This document shows, piece after piece, positions 27,023-35,871 of a stretch of 64,000 bases of DNA. The position numbers and the translations under genes were made by a program. The notes beneath the pieces are model-generated. The model was not told where the DNA came from and ran no database searches. It saw only the letters and a list, made by a program, of their open reading frames with translations. This stretch comes from Spirochaeta sp. UBA5339 (GTDB taxonomy: Bacteria > Spirochaetota > Spirochaetia > DSM-2461). Each line of letters begins with the position of its first letter. The first letter of the stretch is position 1. The stretch covers positions 225,296 through 289,295 of the forward strand of contig DHQL01000024.1 in assembly GCA_002408085.1 (NCBI GenBank), written 5' to 3'.

Positions 27023-28737
27023 CAGGTTCCTCCCTTCGGCTTGTCCAGTTTCTTCCGGGGCATGGTGAGAAGCATTTTGTCCAGTCCGGCTCCAGAGGGA
27101 ACCATGGGGAATACGTTGTCGTACTTCTCAACTTCCGCATCGATGATGCAGGGACCGTCATTGTATTCCAGGGCCGCGCTGAGGACCTTGCGGACATCGG
27201 CGCTCCGTTTTACCCGGAAACCCTTCATGCCGTAGGCGGTGGCGAGCTTCATAAAGTCGGGGTTACCCACCAGATCTACACCGGACAGGCGGTTTTCGTA
27301 GAACATATGCTGCCACTGGCGTACCATTCCAAGATAGTTGTTGTTGATCAGCAGGATCTTGATGGGAAGCTTCTCGTTGACTGCGGTGGAGAGCTCGGGG
27401 AGGGTCATCTGGAATCCTCCGTCACCTACAACGGCAACAACAGTCTTGCCGGGGTTGGCCATCTGGGCTCCTATGGCCGCGGGGAAACCGAACCCCATGG
27501 TTCCGGCGCCTCCGGAGGAGAGAAAGTTTCGGCTGCTCTCTGTCTTGAAGAACTGAGCCGCCCACATCTGATGCTGTCCGACATCGGTTGTGACAATGGC
27601 TTCTCCGCCTGTCAGCCGTGACATCTCTTCAATCACATGCTGTGCTCTGAGCTTTCCCTCTTTCTTGTATTTCAGAGGATACTCTCTCTTGAGGCGCTTG
27701 ATCAGTTTGACCCAGCGCTGGGTATTGCCCTTTTCAAGGTAGCCGTAGAGGGAGTCAAGAACGGATCTGGCGTCACCCACTATGGCGCAATCAACCTGAA
27801 CGGTTTTATTTATCTCAACAGGATCAATATCAATATGAATCTTCTTTGCCTGGGGCAGGAAGTCCGAGGGGGAACCGGCAATGCGGTCATCCCAGCGTGC
27901 ACCGATGGAGACAATCAGATCGCTCTCGCAGAGGGCCATATTGGCATAGGCTGTACCGTGCATGCCGGGCATACCCAGGTTCAGCTCGTGGCTTTCGGGG
28001 AAGCATCCCTTGCCAAGGAGGGTGTTGCATACAGGGATCTGCATCTTCTCGACAATGGCCTTAATCTCCGAGGATGCCCCTGAAATAACCGCACCATGGC
28101 CAACCATAAGAACAGGCTTTTCCGCCTTTGAGATCATGGCGGCTGCCTCTTTGATGGCATCAGGGCTGCCTTCTTTGCGTATAGTATATCCGGGAAGAGA
28201 GAACTCACCGGAAGTATCTTCATCGATATAGGCGCTGGTCACATTCTTGGGCAGGTCGATGATGACAGGGCCGGGACGTCCGGTGCTGGCAATGTGAAAG
28301 GCCTGATTGACTATGGAAGGAAGCTCTTCGGGGTCCTTTACAAGGAAGGAGTGTTTGACGATGGGGTAGGACATACCCGATACATCGGCCTCCTGAAAGG
28401 TGTCGAGTCCAAGATTGGTGGTCAGCTGTTGACCGCAGAGAACAACCATGGGAACTGAATCCATCATGGCAGTCATAACGCCAGTTAATGTGTTTGTTGC
28501 ACCCGGTCCGGATGTTACAAGAACCACACCGGGCTTGCCGCTGGAGCGGGCATAGCCGTCGGCCATATGGGTTGCACCCTGTTCATGGCGGGTCAGTACC
28601 AGTTTCATATCCGACTGGGCCAAAGCATCAAAAATCGGTATGGCATTGCCTCCGGGGAGTCCGAAGATGCATTCCACACCCTGATTTTTAAGTATCTCTA
28701 TCAACTTGGCGGCGGCAGTACACTGTTTTTTGTTCAT
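27022..28737 (-). CDS. ilvB: Acetolactate synthase, catalytic large subunit
   Basis: A 571-residue thiamine-diphosphate enzyme that makes acetolactate or acetohydroxybutyrate, the first common step to valine, leucine and isoleucine. The N-terminal Glu region is LTRHEQGATHMADGYAR, then GKPGVVLVTSGPGATNTLTG, and the ThDP/Mg motif is VGDGGFQMTLPELSTAVNEK with the NNNYLG that closes it. The FAD-binding middle domain is normal. It is the first gene of ilvB-ilvN. The 136-nt spacer before it shows no leucine/valine-rich leader peptide that I could see. Confidence 0.95.
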   Translation of the reverse strand: MNKKQCTAAAKLIEILKNQGVECIFGLPGGNAIPIFDALAQSDMKLVLTRHEQGATHMADGYARSSGKPGVVLVTSGPGATNTLTGVMTAMMDSVPMVVLCGQQLTTNLGLDTFQEADVSGMSYPIVKHSFLVKDPEELPSIVNQAFHIASTGRPGPVIIDLPKNVTSAYIDEDTSGEFSLPGYTIRKEGSPDAIKEAAAMISKAEKPVLMVGHGAVISGASSEIKAIVEKMQIPVCNTLLGKGCFPESHELNLGMPGMHGTAYANMALCESDLIVSIGARWDDRIAGSPSDFLPQAKKIHIDIDPVEINKTVQVDCAIVGDARSVLDSLYGYLEKGNTQRWVKLIKRLKREYPLKYKKEGKLRAQHVIEEMSRLTGGEAIVTTDVGQHQMWAAQFFKTESSRNFLSSGGAGTMGFGFPAAIGAQMANPGKTVVAVVGDGGFQMTLPELSTAVNEKLPIKILLINNNYLGMVRQWQHMFYENRLSGVDLVGNPDFMKLATAYGMKGFRVKRSADVRKVLSAALEYNDGPCIIDAEVEKYDNVFPMVPSGAGLDKMLLTMPRKKLDKPKGGT

Positions 28738-28873
28738 ATTGCCTCCTGTTTAATTGGGATGGCTAAATCTTAGTTTAATTTTTTTCAGTGGTCAATATGT
28801 GTTTATAAGCAATTTTATCCAAAACAGTGTTGAAAAAGATCTTTAAAAAAAGAGTAATTCTTATTTTTTTATC

Positions 28874-30190
28874 TTATTTGTTAATTAGGAGCTCATTTAG
28901 TCTGTTGTGATGCTCTGTTTTGTCATTTTCTTTCAAAATTTCATGATATTCGCTACCGGGGACAAACATCCCCTTCTCAAATTTCAGGCTGAGTATGCGT
29001 TTTACCGAAGAATTGAGACGGTTTATGGTGATCCTACCATCAGTTACGGCCTCTTTGATGGCCAGCTGGGCAGATGGAATATTTTCAGGCATAAGAATTA
29101 TATCGGTACCAGCGGAAAAGGCCATTACAGCCGCGTCCTCTGGTGAGTAATGACTCTTTATTGCGCCCATATCCATTGCATCAGTAATAATAATACCCTC
29201 AAAACCAAGCTCTTCCCGCAGTATCTCCGTCTGTATTTTATAAGAGAGTGAGGCCGGGGTGTTATCTCCAGTCAATGAAGGAGCCGCAATATGGGCCATA
29301 AGGACAAAGTCCGCTCCCGCTTCAATTCCCATCCTGAATGATTCAAACTCTCTGTTATAGAAATCATCAAGGCTGCTCAGGGACGCGACAGCGCCGTCAT
29401 GACTGTCGCCGCTGGCATTGCCGTGGCCGGGAAAGTGCTTGAGAGCAGAGGATATGCCGTACTCCTGAAAGCCTTCCACCGAAGCGGCGGTCATTCTGCC
29501 CACAATCCCGGGATCATTTCCGAAGGACCTGGCCCTCATCATATCCCCCCTGCCGTAGGTTCTCAGGTCCGCGACGGGGGCCATGTTCATATTGAAGCCG
29601 AGGTCTCTCATATCCATGGCCAGAACCGATGATGCGTAGCGGTTTATTTCGGGATCTCCCGTGGAGGCCAGTTCATAGGCCGAGGGCAGATGGACAACAT
29701 TCATTCCCGGTGTGCTTCCCAGGCGGCTGACCTGACCTCCCTCCTCGTCTGTTGTTATAAAAAGAGGGTAGGGGCTGTGATCCTGAAGGTCACTGATAAA
29801 ACGGCGGGTCTGTTCGGGGCTGCTGTAGTTTATGGTAAAGAGAATAAGGCCCCCCGGAATATAGCGGTCCATATAGGCCTTCAGATAGTCGTCCAGCTCA
29901 AGGGCGGGACGGCCGTTTGCTGTGTGCCGGATGGCAAGCATAAAGATCTGTCCAATCTTCTCTTCCATGGACATCTGCCCGAGAAGGGAGTCCACCAGGT
30001 AATCCTTCTGTCTGGCGCTGAGGGCTCCGAAATCGATATTACTGCTCTTGTACTCATCAAAGGTGTAGAGAATTTCAGTCTTCTCTTCCGGTGGAGGTGA
30101 CTCCTGTGTTGAAATTTCAGTTGGTATGGATGTTCGGCAGGAAACAGCAAGCAGGGCTGAAAGACCGATATAAAGAAAGTGCCTCTTCAA
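28874..30190 (-). CDS. GH3 beta-N-acetylhexosaminidase lipoprotein (NagZ-like)
   Basis: A 438-residue GH3 enzyme of the one-domain NagZ type. An N-terminal signal ends in a lipobox-like LLAVSC (Cys18), so it is likely a lipoprotein. Catalytic features are KHFPGHGNASGDSHDGA (Asp-His loop used as acid/base by NagZ) and the nucleophile in IITDAMDMGAI. NagZ releases N-acetylglucosamine from muropeptides; cytoplasmic in E. coli, but exported lipoprotein forms occur in other bacteria. The start is a TTG with GGAG in front. Confidence 0.88.
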   Translation of the reverse strand: MKRHFLYIGLSALLAVSCRTSIPTEISTQESPPPEEKTEILYTFDEYKSSNIDFGALSARQKDYLVDSLLGQMSMEEKIGQIFMLAIRHTANGRPALELDDYLKAYMDRYIPGGLILFTINYSSPEQTRRFISDLQDHSPYPLFITTDEEGGQVSRLGSTPGMNVVHLPSAYELASTGDPEINRYASSVLAMDMRDLGFNMNMAPVADLRTYGRGDMMRARSFGNDPGIVGRMTAASVEGFQEYGISSALKHFPGHGNASGDSHDGAVASLSSLDDFYNREFESFRMGIEAGADFVLMAHIAAPSLTGDNTPASLSYKIQTEILREELGFEGIIITDAMDMGAIKSHYSPEDAAVMAFSAGTDIILMPENIPSAQLAIKEAVTDGRITINRLNSSVKRILSLKFEKGMFVPGSEYHEILKENDKTEHHNRLNELLINK

Positions 30191-30316
30191 GGAAATCTCC
30201 GTATCTATGTATTGCTATTTTTGATAATTTAGATCATTTTTATTTTTACTACTATAGATTTACTGTGAAAAATACAAGCTCCCGGTCATATCCGGGATTA
30301 ATTATATGGAGTACTA

Positions 30317-31366
30317 ATGGAAAAACTCAATGATGCCAATATATCTTCGATTATCCCCTTAATGACGCCGGAAAGCCTTAAAAACGAGTTTCCCGTCAGT
30401 GATCAGCTGAAAGAGCAGATCATCAGCTACAGAAAGGAAGTCAAAGATATTCTGGAGAAAAAGGATGACCGGATGCTGGCTATTGTGGGTCCCTGTTCAA
30501 TTCACGATCCCAAGGCCGCCATGGAGTATGCCGAGCGTCTTCTGGAACTGAGAGAGCGTTATAAGGACAGACTCTGCATCATAATGAGAGTTTACTTTGA
30601 GAAGCCCAGAACGGCTCTTGGCTGGAGAGGGCTGATCCTGGACCCTGACCTGGACGGCAGCTACAAGCTGGAAAAAGGCCTCAGACAGGCCAGAAAACTC
30701 CTTCTGGATATCAACGCCATGGGTCTTCCCGCTGGCTCCGAAATTCTGGACCCCATTGTTCCCCAGTATATATCCGACCTGGTCTCCTGGGCGGCCATCG
30801 GTGCCAGAACAACCGAGTCCCAGACTCACCGTGAGCTGACCAGCGGTCTCTCCATGCCGGTAGGCTTCAAGAATGGAACAGACGGCAGCATGGATGTGGC
30901 CATCAACGGAATCAAGTCGGCCCTTCATCCCCATAGTTTTATCGGAATCGACAAGCAGGGACAGACCTGTGTACTGAATACAAAGGGCAATAAGACCGGA
31001 CATCCCATTCTCCGGGGTGGAAAGAACGGTCCCAACTACTACGAGGAAATCATCGAGGATACAGAGGAGCTTCTGATCAAGGAAGGCCTTCAGCCCACGG
31101 TTATTATTGACTGCAGCCATGAGAACTCCGGTAAGAAGTACTTCCGTCAGGAGAGAGTCATGAACTCCATCATGGATCAGCGCCGCAGAGGGCGGAGTTC
31201 CATTGCAGGATTTATGCTAGAAAGTAATCTTCATGAGGGAAAACAGGCCATTCCCGAGGATAAAAGCCTCCTGGAGTATGGAATTTCCATTACCGACGCC
31301 TGCATCTCTTTTAATACCACTTCTGAGCTCCTTTACTCGGCCTACAAGGTCCTTAAAGGGCACTAA
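30317..31366 (+). CDS. DAHP synthase, class I (AroG-like)
   Basis: A 349-residue 3-deoxy-7-phosphoheptulonate synthase that joins erythrose 4-phosphate and phosphoenolpyruvate to start the shikimate pathway. Motifs are AIVGPCSIHDPKAAMEYAERL, MRVYFEKPRTALGWRGLI, GARTTESQTHRELTSGL, GFKNGTDGS and IDCSHENSGK. The N-terminal extension typical of the feedback-regulated AroF/G/H group is present. GGAG precedes the ATG. Which aromatic amino acid inhibits it is not seen in the sequence. Confidence 0.94.
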   Translation: MEKLNDANISSIIPLMTPESLKNEFPVSDQLKEQIISYRKEVKDILEKKDDRMLAIVGPCSIHDPKAAMEYAERLLELRERYKDRLCIIMRVYFEKPRTALGWRGLILDPDLDGSYKLEKGLRQARKLLLDINAMGLPAGSEILDPIVPQYISDLVSWAAIGARTTESQTHRELTSGLSMPVGFKNGTDGSMDVAINGIKSALHPHSFIGIDKQGQTCVLNTKGNKTGHPILRGGKNGPNYYEEIIEDTEELLIKEGLQPTVIIDCSHENSGKKYFRQERVMNSIMDQRRRGRSSIAGFMLESNLHEGKQAIPEDKSLLEYGISITDACISFNTTSELLYSAYKVLKGH

Positions 31367-31379
31367 AGGCTGAAATACT

Positions 31380-31439
31380 GAAACGGCATTTCTCTGTAGC
31401 TTCTCTTTTTGTAAGGAAATATCCGGAAATCGCCGTTTC
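31380..31439 (+). repeat. Long stem between the DAHP synthase and M23 genes
   Basis: GAAACGGC (31380-31387) pairs with GCCGTTTC (31432-31439), extended by ATTTC/GAAAT across a one-base bulge, with a 33-nt loop. No T-run follows, so a classic terminator is unlikely. The role is unknown. Confidence 0.45.
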
Positions 31440-31487
31440 TGTTCTTGAAGAAAAATCCAAGAAATTCTAACCTTCTTTTCGCATATT

Positions 31488-32993
31488 ATGAACGTAGAGA
31501 AGAGAGGGGAGAAGTCTTTATCAGTCCCCGCATTAGAAACAATTATCAGTAAAATTACTCAGGCCGGAATGGTCCTTCTTGAGGGGAAGAGCAACGCCCT
31601 GCTGCGTCTGGACAACCAGCCTCTTATTAATGGGGAGGTATCCAGCTACATCCTTTCGGTAAGCTCCATTGATGATTCCGTGATTGTACTGGACGAACAG
31701 ATCCGTCCCAATCACGGCCGGCAGATGAGTCATTATCACTGGGTTTTTCAGATTGAAGACCACTGGACTCTGAAAAACTGTACCAAAAACTCCGCTGACC
31801 TGAACAGCGAACTGCTCCATCTGGAGCTGATTGATCTCCATGAGCGTCTTGAGGGACTTGTGAAGGGCAAAATGCCTTCCCTTGATGTACCCGCCGCCGG
31901 ATACAGCCAGGCCGGTTACGGCAGTACCTTCACCGGAGTGCTCAAGAACAAGTCCTCAAGGGTTTTTACTCTCGCTGCAGCAGCCCTTGTTCTGTCCGGT
32001 CTATTTCTGACCATCTTTATAAGTACCATGCAGTACGGCCGAATGCTGAAGACTGTCCTTACACTGAGCAGCACTATCAGCGAGAGCTCTCAGGCAAGCA
32101 GTACAACCATCACCAGACTCAGCGATGAGATCAGCCTGATCGGCAGTGAGGTCCTGAGCCTGAAAGAGGGAGTGGTAAGAGAACAGGAAGCCTTTGAGTT
32201 CAATAAAAAACAGACCAGCATGAATATCCGCTGGCTGGCTTCAAGGTTCCCCTATACAAGCAGCTCCCGGGCCAGGGCCTATAACTATCTGGCAGATCGC
32301 ATTGATGATGCATCCAGCTATGGTGAGATGGTATTTCAGCTCTCCCGTCTGCCTGAAAGCAACGAACAGGCTGAGACTCTGATTGCCACAGACCGTCAGA
32401 ATCCCATGTCCCTATCCAATTTTGAGTCGGTATTTCCCGAACTGATTCTTCCGGTCAGCTCCGAGTACGGACTGACCCGGGCCGATGACTTTATGATCTC
32501 CAGCGGCTATATTGAGCGGCGTCTCTCGCCCCTCGGCTCCGGCGGTGTACGGCCTCATCTGGCCGTGGATATTATCAATCTGGATAATATTGTAAAGGTT
32601 TCCGGCGACAATCGGATCATCCGGGATGATACCAAATCCGGTTATGTACAGGCCGTTTATGACGGAACCGTGCAGTTCAGCGGTTTTGACTGGGTTTATG
32701 GATGGAATCTGGAGCTGAAGCATGAGCTTACTCCCTCTGTGAAGGAGATGTATCCCGACGCCGAGTACTGGACCACCTTCTATGCCCATATGAAGGATAT
32801 GGAACCCTATGACGAGGGAATTTACTTTGCCCAGGGCAGCGCTGTGGGTGAGATCGGAACAACCGGAAAGTCAACGGGTCCCCACCTTCACTATGAGGTA
32901 AGGGTTTACCGCCCCGGCGGATCGGACTCCAACAGCTACGGCTCCTTTGACAGGATCAATCCCTTTCTTGAGGATTCAAGACGTCAGTCCTGA
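31488..32993 (+). CDS. Membrane-anchored M23 peptidoglycan endopeptidase
   Basis: A 501-residue protein with a cytoplasmic N-terminal part (1-158), one transmembrane helix (about 159-178), a Ser/Thr-rich coiled-coil stretch (190-245) and a C-terminal M23/LytM domain. Zinc ligands are seen in RPHLAVDI (His357, Asp361), FYAHMKD and PHLHYEVRVY. M23 enzymes cut peptide cross-bridges in peptidoglycan. The long unusual insert between ligand one and two (NLDNIV to GTVQFSGF) is notable. There is no obvious ribosome binding site at 31488. The gene stands alone. Confidence 0.87.
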   Translation: MNVEKRGEKSLSVPALETIISKITQAGMVLLEGKSNALLRLDNQPLINGEVSSYILSVSSIDDSVIVLDEQIRPNHGRQMSHYHWVFQIEDHWTLKNCTKNSADLNSELLHLELIDLHERLEGLVKGKMPSLDVPAAGYSQAGYGSTFTGVLKNKSSRVFTLAAAALVLSGLFLTIFISTMQYGRMLKTVLTLSSTISESSQASSTTITRLSDEISLIGSEVLSLKEGVVREQEAFEFNKKQTSMNIRWLASRFPYTSSSRARAYNYLADRIDDASSYGEMVFQLSRLPESNEQAETLIATDRQNPMSLSNFESVFPELILPVSSEYGLTRADDFMISSGYIERRLSPLGSGGVRPHLAVDIINLDNIVKVSGDNRIIRDDTKSGYVQAVYDGTVQFSGFDWVYGWNLELKHELTPSVKEMYPDAEYWTTFYAHMKDMEPYDEGIYFAQGSAVGEIGTTGKSTGPHLHYEVRVYRPGGSDSNSYGSFDRINPFLEDSRRQS

Positions 32994-33050
32994 TCCCGCG
33001 GGCTGACTGCAGAAAAAAATGCTGCCTGCCGGTCAAATTGAAAATACAGA

Positions 33051-33080
33051 GGTCATCTCCTAGAGGGGGATGACCTTTTT
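33051..33080 (+). terminator. Terminator of the M23 gene, inside the end of the next gene
   Basis: A 10-bp stem (33051-33060 with 33066-33075) closes a 5-nt loop and is followed by five T. Its right half lies within the 3' end of the convergent YkgJ-like gene, whose stop is at 33060-33062. Confidence 0.85.
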
Positions 33081-33569
33081 CATTTTCTCGAAGAGGAGAA
33101 AGAGGGCGGGGCAGATCTTTGTATTGGCCAGCATCTGGCTGCTGTATTTCTTGAAGGAGATGCAGTCGCTGTGGGGGTAGTCCCGGCAGGCACCGGGCCG
33201 GTCTTCATAGACCATGCAGCAGTTGTCCTCAAGGATAAAGGGGCAGGGCATGGACTGAAAGACATAGTCTCCTTCTTCGTCCATTCTGAGATACTGAGAG
33301 GTAAACTGACCGGGTTTCATCCTCAGGGTCCTTGAGAGACGGCTGATGTCCCTTTCCCTCAGGAGGGGACCTGTACCGCGGCAGCAGTTGCTGCACTTCA
33401 GACAGTCGATCTCTTCAAAGACCTCTGTGTGGAGACGGAACATCAGGGTATCCACCTCTCCTGACTTCATTTTTTTCAGCTTTTTGAAGTACTGACGGTT
33501 CTCTTTGGTCTTCTGAACGGCCCTGGTCAGGATCTCTCTGTACTCAGGGCAGGTTTTATCACTTTCCAT
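33060..33569 (-). CDS. YkgJ-like cysteine-cluster protein
   Basis: A protein of about 169 residues with the YkgJ/Fe-S-like cysteine pattern: CLKCSNCCRGTGPLL, then CPFILEDNCCMVYEDRPGACRDYP and later SDCISF. The family is thought to bind a zinc or iron-sulfur centre; its role is unclear. An in-frame reading extends to 33707, but that part is the hisI gene in another frame. The ATG at 33569 has GAGG just before it and overlaps hisI by 11 nt. It is the last gene of the five-gene operon 37002-33060. Confidence 0.8.
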   Translation of the reverse strand: MESDKTCPEYREILTRAVQKTKENRQYFKKLKKMKSGEVDTLMFRLHTEVFEEIDCLKCSNCCRGTGPLLRERDISRLSRTLRMKPGQFTSQYLRMDEEGDYVFQSMPCPFILEDNCCMVYEDRPGACRDYPHSDCISFKKYSSQMLANTKICPALFLLFEKMKKVIPL

Positions 33570-33942
33570 AGACCTCATTAGGGTCAAAAAGGGGTTTATC
33601 TGTCTCTTTAAGGGTTTCACCGTCCCAGACTCTGTAGTAGCAGCTCCTGTGACCGGTGTGGCAGGCAGCGCCGCCGATCTGTTCAACAAGAAAGATAACA
33701 GAGTCATTGTCGCAGTCTACTCTTACTTCCTTGAGAATCTGTACATTCCCCGAGGACTCTCCCTTTCGCCAGAGTTTCTGACGGCTGCGGGAGTAGTATA
33801 CGCCTCTGGATGTGGCGATAGACTCGTCCCAGGCCTCTTTGTTGATATAGGCCTGCATCAATATTTCTTTTGTTTCATAGTCCTGAGCAATTACGGGAAT
33901 CAATCCTCCCGATTTCTCAAAATCCAGGGGACAATCTTTCAT
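33559..33942 (-). CDS. hisI: Phosphoribosyl-AMP cyclohydrolase
   Basis: A 127-residue stand-alone HisI (no HisE domain), the third step of histidine synthesis: opening of the purine ring of phosphoribosyl-AMP. It shows GLIPVIAQDYETKEILMQAY, YYSRSRQKLWRKGESSGN, DCDNDSVIFLVEQ and the zinc cysteine in ACHTGHRSCYYR. Other his genes are absent here, so histidine genes are scattered. The start is 1 nt from the stop of the upstream gene, so it is co-translated. Confidence 0.95.
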   Translation of the reverse strand: MKDCPLDFEKSGGLIPVIAQDYETKEILMQAYINKEAWDESIATSRGVYYSRSRQKLWRKGESSGNVQILKEVRVDCDNDSVIFLVEQIGGAACHTGHRSCYYRVWDGETLKETDKPLFDPNEVYGK

Positions 33943-33943
33943 T

Positions 33944-35464
33944 TTACTTTCCTTCGGATTCAGCGGGAATCCATCTGTTGTTCTCGAAAATCAAACCATA
34001 GCGGTTTTTCAGGATCTCCTGCAATCCCCTGTGAAGGCGCCCGGCGCTGTCCAGCAGATTTTTATCTCCGAATTTATCCACGAAGTCCGGATCAGAGAGT
34101 CTGTAGCCGGAGGTCATCATATTTTCAAGAAGAATCTTGGCCGCCAGAAAGCGCTTGTACTTGTCCACTGCGAAAATCAGGGGATCATCTATCATGGAGA
34201 TCACCTCCCAGGTGACCTGCTCCGCCTGTGAGTAGAGACCGGCATCCTTGTTTTGATCACTGAAGCGCAAGGGCAGGTCTCTTATGATAGAATCAATATT
34301 GCTCAGAAGCCATTGGAGATTGAAGAGCCCTGAGCCGCAGTTGAAAAGAACCTTTTTACCGGATTTTTCCAGGGCCTCAGCATCTTTGACCGAGATACCC
34401 ACACCCAGGTCAGCGCAGTTGAGCTTTCCTTTGTCGTCGATAACAAGGATACCTCCCTTGGTGTCCACCTGAGTCTTGAAGGACTCATCAAAGCCGGCGG
34501 GCCTTCCCTTCAGGGCCAGGAGGGCCAGCTCAAGGGGGTCCGGAGTGTAGCCCAGGTTGTCGATATTTCCCAGGGAGATAAAACGGATACCCCGGTCATA
34601 GAGCTTCACCCAGACATCCTTGAGAACCCGGAAACACTGTCCGTGTCCCCCGGGAAGGGCAATAAAGGGGCGATGAATTTTCTTTTCTTCACCCTCCGAA
34701 CTGTGTGTGTAGGCGGTGACCAGGGGCTGTACTGAGGTTTCACCTGTCCAGGGGTCAAGATCCAGGGAGTTGGCCAGATCCTTCAGCCAGGGGCTGTTTC
34801 TATACTCCTTAAGAGCCTCCTGTACCCGGGTGTTATTGGCAACCGATGTCATCTGGAAGAAGGGCATATTGGCAGAGGGCTTCTTGCCCGTCAGCTCACT
34901 GTATGCCTTGATCTGAAGAAGGAGGGACCGGAGCTTCAGCTCCATATAGCTGGGGCCTTCCTCTCCGCCGGGCTGCAGAAAGGCCGGTGTGACTCCCTTG
35001 GGCTCTCCCTTTACCTTTTCCGACTGTTTAAGAAATTCATCTTCATAAAAACCGTAGAGTTCACTGTGGAATCCTCTGTTTTTCCTGATGTCTCCGTAGG
35101 AAGTGGCGGAGCCGCCGTTCAGGAAGCCGTAGGAGAAGCGGGGCATAAGAAGGAGTCCGGTTTTTTTCAGGTTCTCCCTGCTCAGGGTGCCCTCAGATGA
35201 GGGCGTCAGATACTCAGAAGCCTCGGGGTAGGCGGAGCGGAAGGCGGTAAGCTCTTCATCTGCAACAGGAAAACTCTCAGAATGGGATATGTCGATGACT
35301 CTCTCACCATCAATGAGAGGCACGTCCACCGGAATTATATCGGGGTTCCGGCCCACTATGCCGCTGTTGTAGTCCTTCAGAATGTTTAAGGAGAGATCAA
35401 TGTCCACACCCTTCGACGCAAGTTCCTGCTGTTCCGTCTCGCTCAGTCTCTCTTCTATACCCAA
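33944..35464 (-). CDS. UTP-sugar uridylyltransferase (UDPGP family)
   Basis: A 506-residue protein of the UDPGP/AGX family, which makes UDP-sugars from UTP and a sugar 1-phosphate. Telling motifs are FLNGGSATSYGD (nucleotide loop), LPGGHGQCFRVL, the metal Asp region LGNIDNLGYTPDP and the LNCADLGVG strand. It is bigger than bacterial GalU and closer to the eukaryote-type UGPase/UAP shape; whether the sugar is glucose 1-phosphate or N-acetylglucosamine 1-phosphate cannot be told. The start is a TTG with GAGGAGAGG in front. Third gene of the operon. Confidence 0.78.
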   Translation of the reverse strand: MGIEERLSETEQQELASKGVDIDLSLNILKDYNSGIVGRNPDIIPVDVPLIDGERVIDISHSESFPVADEELTAFRSAYPEASEYLTPSSEGTLSRENLKKTGLLLMPRFSYGFLNGGSATSYGDIRKNRGFHSELYGFYEDEFLKQSEKVKGEPKGVTPAFLQPGGEEGPSYMELKLRSLLLQIKAYSELTGKKPSANMPFFQMTSVANNTRVQEALKEYRNSPWLKDLANSLDLDPWTGETSVQPLVTAYTHSSEGEEKKIHRPFIALPGGHGQCFRVLKDVWVKLYDRGIRFISLGNIDNLGYTPDPLELALLALKGRPAGFDESFKTQVDTKGGILVIDDKGKLNCADLGVGISVKDAEALEKSGKKVLFNCGSGLFNLQWLLSNIDSIIRDLPLRFSDQNKDAGLYSQAEQVTWEVISMIDDPLIFAVDKYKRFLAAKILLENMMTSGYRLSDPDFVDKFGDKNLLDSAGRLHRGLQEILKNRYGLIFENNRWIPAESEGK

Positions 35465-35508
35465 AATCCTCTCCTCTTTTGTTTATGGATTATATACAGA
35501 TAAAGATT

Positions 35509-35844
35509 CTATTCCGGATTTCCATCCCGGTCAGTAAGAGTTCTTTCTACTTCTCTTTTCAGTGCGGAGTACCATACTCCAGGTCCTGAATAGCGGGAGC
35601 GAAGAGGCATCCCGTCCTTTATGTCCTTCAGGTTCTCCGGAGTACCCGGGGAGAGCAGTCTGTACATGGCCCTCTCTCTTTCTCCGCATATCATTTTGTA
35701 GGCCTGGTGGATCTTATCGCGGTTTCCTCCTCCCGCTGATCTTTTCCGCCAGGCTTCCTCTATCTCTCTGTCGCCGGCATCCCCGGAAACCCCGAGGATC
35801 TCCCAGGGATCTATCCTGCTGTCGATTATATCCATTGTATTCAT
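35509..35844 (-). CDS. J-domain-like protein without HPD
   Basis: A 111-residue protein whose first 60 residues follow the J-domain pattern (DPWEILGVSGDAGDREIEEA, then IHQAYKMICGERERAMYRLL), but the loop that should carry His-Pro-Asp reads SAGGGNRDK. Without HPD it should not stimulate DnaK, so it may only bind partners. The rest has no known domain. The ATG at 35844 is chosen over an upstream in-frame TTG because of its GGAG. Second gene of the operon, 27 nt after the orphan. Confidence 0.65.
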   Translation of the reverse strand: MNTMDIIDSRIDPWEILGVSGDAGDREIEEAWRKRSAGGGNRDKIHQAYKMICGERERAMYRLLSPGTPENLKDIKDGMPLRSRYSGPGVWYSALKREVERTLTDRDGNPE

Positions 35845-35871
35845 AATATTCTCCAAATAGAAGGCAATCAA

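Noticed and set aside
28738..28873. Attenuator with a branched-chain leader peptide before ilvB
   Set aside because: No short frame rich in Leu, Val or Ile and no terminator/antiterminator pair were seen.
33570..33707. Longer N-terminus for the YkgJ-like protein
   Set aside because: The extra residues are hisI read in another frame; low complexity and no family match.
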